Assembly: GCF_001814775.1 (NCBI RefSeq)
Contig: NZ_KV817813.1
Span: 1 to 32,905 of the forward strand
Length of the DNA: 32,905 bases
DNA from: Streptococcus sp. HMSC067H01
GTDB taxonomy: Bacteria; Bacillota; Bacilli; Lactobacillales; Streptococcaceae
Direction: 5' to 3'
This document shows, in pieces, positions 32,364 to 32,905 of the stretch; the first letter of the stretch is position 1; each line of letters starts with the position of its first letter. The notes beneath the pieces were generated by a model that was given only the letters and a program-made list of their open reading frames with translations, searched no databases and had not been told where the DNA came from. The position numbers were made by a program, and so were the translations under genes.

Positions 32364-32870
32364 ATGGAATTGTACAGTAAAGTAGTGGCAAAGCTAGAAG
32401 AGTTAGCTATTCCCTTTGAAGTTGTGGAGCATGAGCCTGCCCTAACGACTGAGCAAGCAGATAGTTTTATCGAAGGAATCGAGGGTGTTCGCACCAAAAC
32501 CATGTTTCTAACTAACAAAAAGAAAACAGCTTTTTATCTTGTTATTATGGATGATAAAAAACGTCTGGATATGGAGTTATTGAAGGATTTGATCGGGGCC
32601 AATAGGATTCGTATGGCTTCTTCTGAGAGTCTCTTTGAAAAAATGATGCTTCCAGCAGGAGTTGTTTCTCCCTTTGGTTTGCTTAACAATGCTGACAAAG
32701 ATATTCAAGTTTATTTCGACAAAGAAATTATGTCGGAAAGACGAATGAGTTTTCACCCTAATACTAACGAGAAAACCCTCTTTTTAGATAGGACAGATTT
32801 ACTGAAATTCTTAGAAGCCATTGGCTATCAAGTCTTCAGAGTCAGAAAAACGCCTACTATCAAGTGTTGA
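32364..32870 (+). CDS. YbaK/ProX-type aminoacyl-tRNA deacylase
   Basis: A 168-aa trans-editing protein of the YbaK/ProX (PrdX) superfamily. These hydrolyse wrongly charged tRNAs, often Ala-tRNA-Pro. It has FEVVEHEPALTTEQADSF, VRTKTMFLTNKKKTAFYLV with the conserved Lys region, and GVVSPFGLLNN near the substrate pocket. The organisation fits the ProX/PrdX group better than YbaK. AGGAGG lies shortly before the ATG. The stop codon is directly next to what looks like an insertion-sequence end, so the last residues (KTPTIKC) may not be original. Confidence 0.85.
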   Translation: MELYSKVVAKLEELAIPFEVVEHEPALTTEQADSFIEGIEGVRTKTMFLTNKKKTAFYLVIMDDKKRLDMELLKDLIGANRIRMASSESLFEKMMLPAGVVSPFGLLNNADKDIQVYFDKEIMSERRMSFHPNTNEKTLFLDRTDLLKFLEAIGYQVFRVRKTPTIKC

Positions 32871-32905
32871 CTGAACTGCACCCCAAAAGTTAGACAGAAA
32901 AAAAT
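32871..32905. mobile_element. Probable terminal repeat of an IS3-type insertion sequence
   Basis: CTGCACCCCAAAAGTTAGAC (32877-32896) followed by an A-rich run resembles inverted-repeat ends of IS3-family elements known from streptococci. The window stops here, so no transposase is seen. Called from memory of the terminus only. Confidence 0.55.

Overview
The window looks like chromosomal DNA of a mitis-group Streptococcus (S. mitis / S. oralis type). It is AT-rich, has strong Shine-Dalgarno sites and consensus sigma-A promoters, and carries two BOX-type repeats. It also holds typical streptococcal loci: CtsR-clpC, adcRCBA with a ZinT-fused adcA, hslO-dus, a His232-type glpK and an LPxTG-anchored 5'-nucleotidase. 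The species call is inference from gene content; I could not run a search.

Layout. 1-30: 3' end of a tRNA-Pro. 270-1421: iron-type alcohol dehydrogenase behind a Rex-like operator. 1606-6846: a five-gene, translationally overlapping operon (glycosyltransferase, 3-beta-HSD-like reductase, lactonase-like metallo-hydrolase, PaaK/F390-synthetase-like adenylating enzyme, KASIII-like condensing enzyme). I do not recognise it as a characterised system. 7019-8551: cardiolipin synthase. 8588-8760: a structured, repeat-like element. 8782-11777: TPP-riboswitch-controlled thiamine or pyrimidine-precursor ABC transporter. 11895-14792: ctsR-clpC with a CtsR box. 15040-17659: nadR-pnuC-NrtR-like NAD salvage operon. 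17882-18112 (minus): small membrane protein behind a near-perfect cre site. 18394-19092: serine/glutamine-rich lipoprotein. 19168-21007 (minus): hslO-dus. 21491-22999: glpK, followed by a BOX element and a deletion remnant that fuses the start of glpO to the end of glpF. 23965-25998: wall-anchored 5'-nucleotidase. 26243-29698: adcRCBA zinc-uptake operon with an AdcR box at its promoter and a BOX element in its leader. 29829-30683: VOC-family protein. 30764-31006: CsoR-family regulator with a Cys-Asn-Cys fingerprint. 31136-31441: decayed gene. 31438-32870: two small hypothetical proteins and a YbaK/ProX-type deacylase. 32871-32905: what looks like the end of an IS3-type insertion sequence.

The most promising unexplained system is the five-gene operon at 1606-6846. 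Its enzyme classes parallel the bacterial Ole pathway (OleA condensation, OleD reduction, OleC adenylation and beta-lactone formation, OleB lactone processing). Here the adenylating and lactone-processing steps would be done by unrelated families, and a UGT-like glycosyltransferase is added. I infer a glycosylated fatty-acyl-derived product. Its promoter is an extended -10 placed so that the mRNA would start at the ATG.

Genome decay is the second theme. The glycerol pathway has an intact kinase but no oxidase or facilitator, and two other short loci (21190-21342 and 31136-31441) are open frames broken by in-frame stops.
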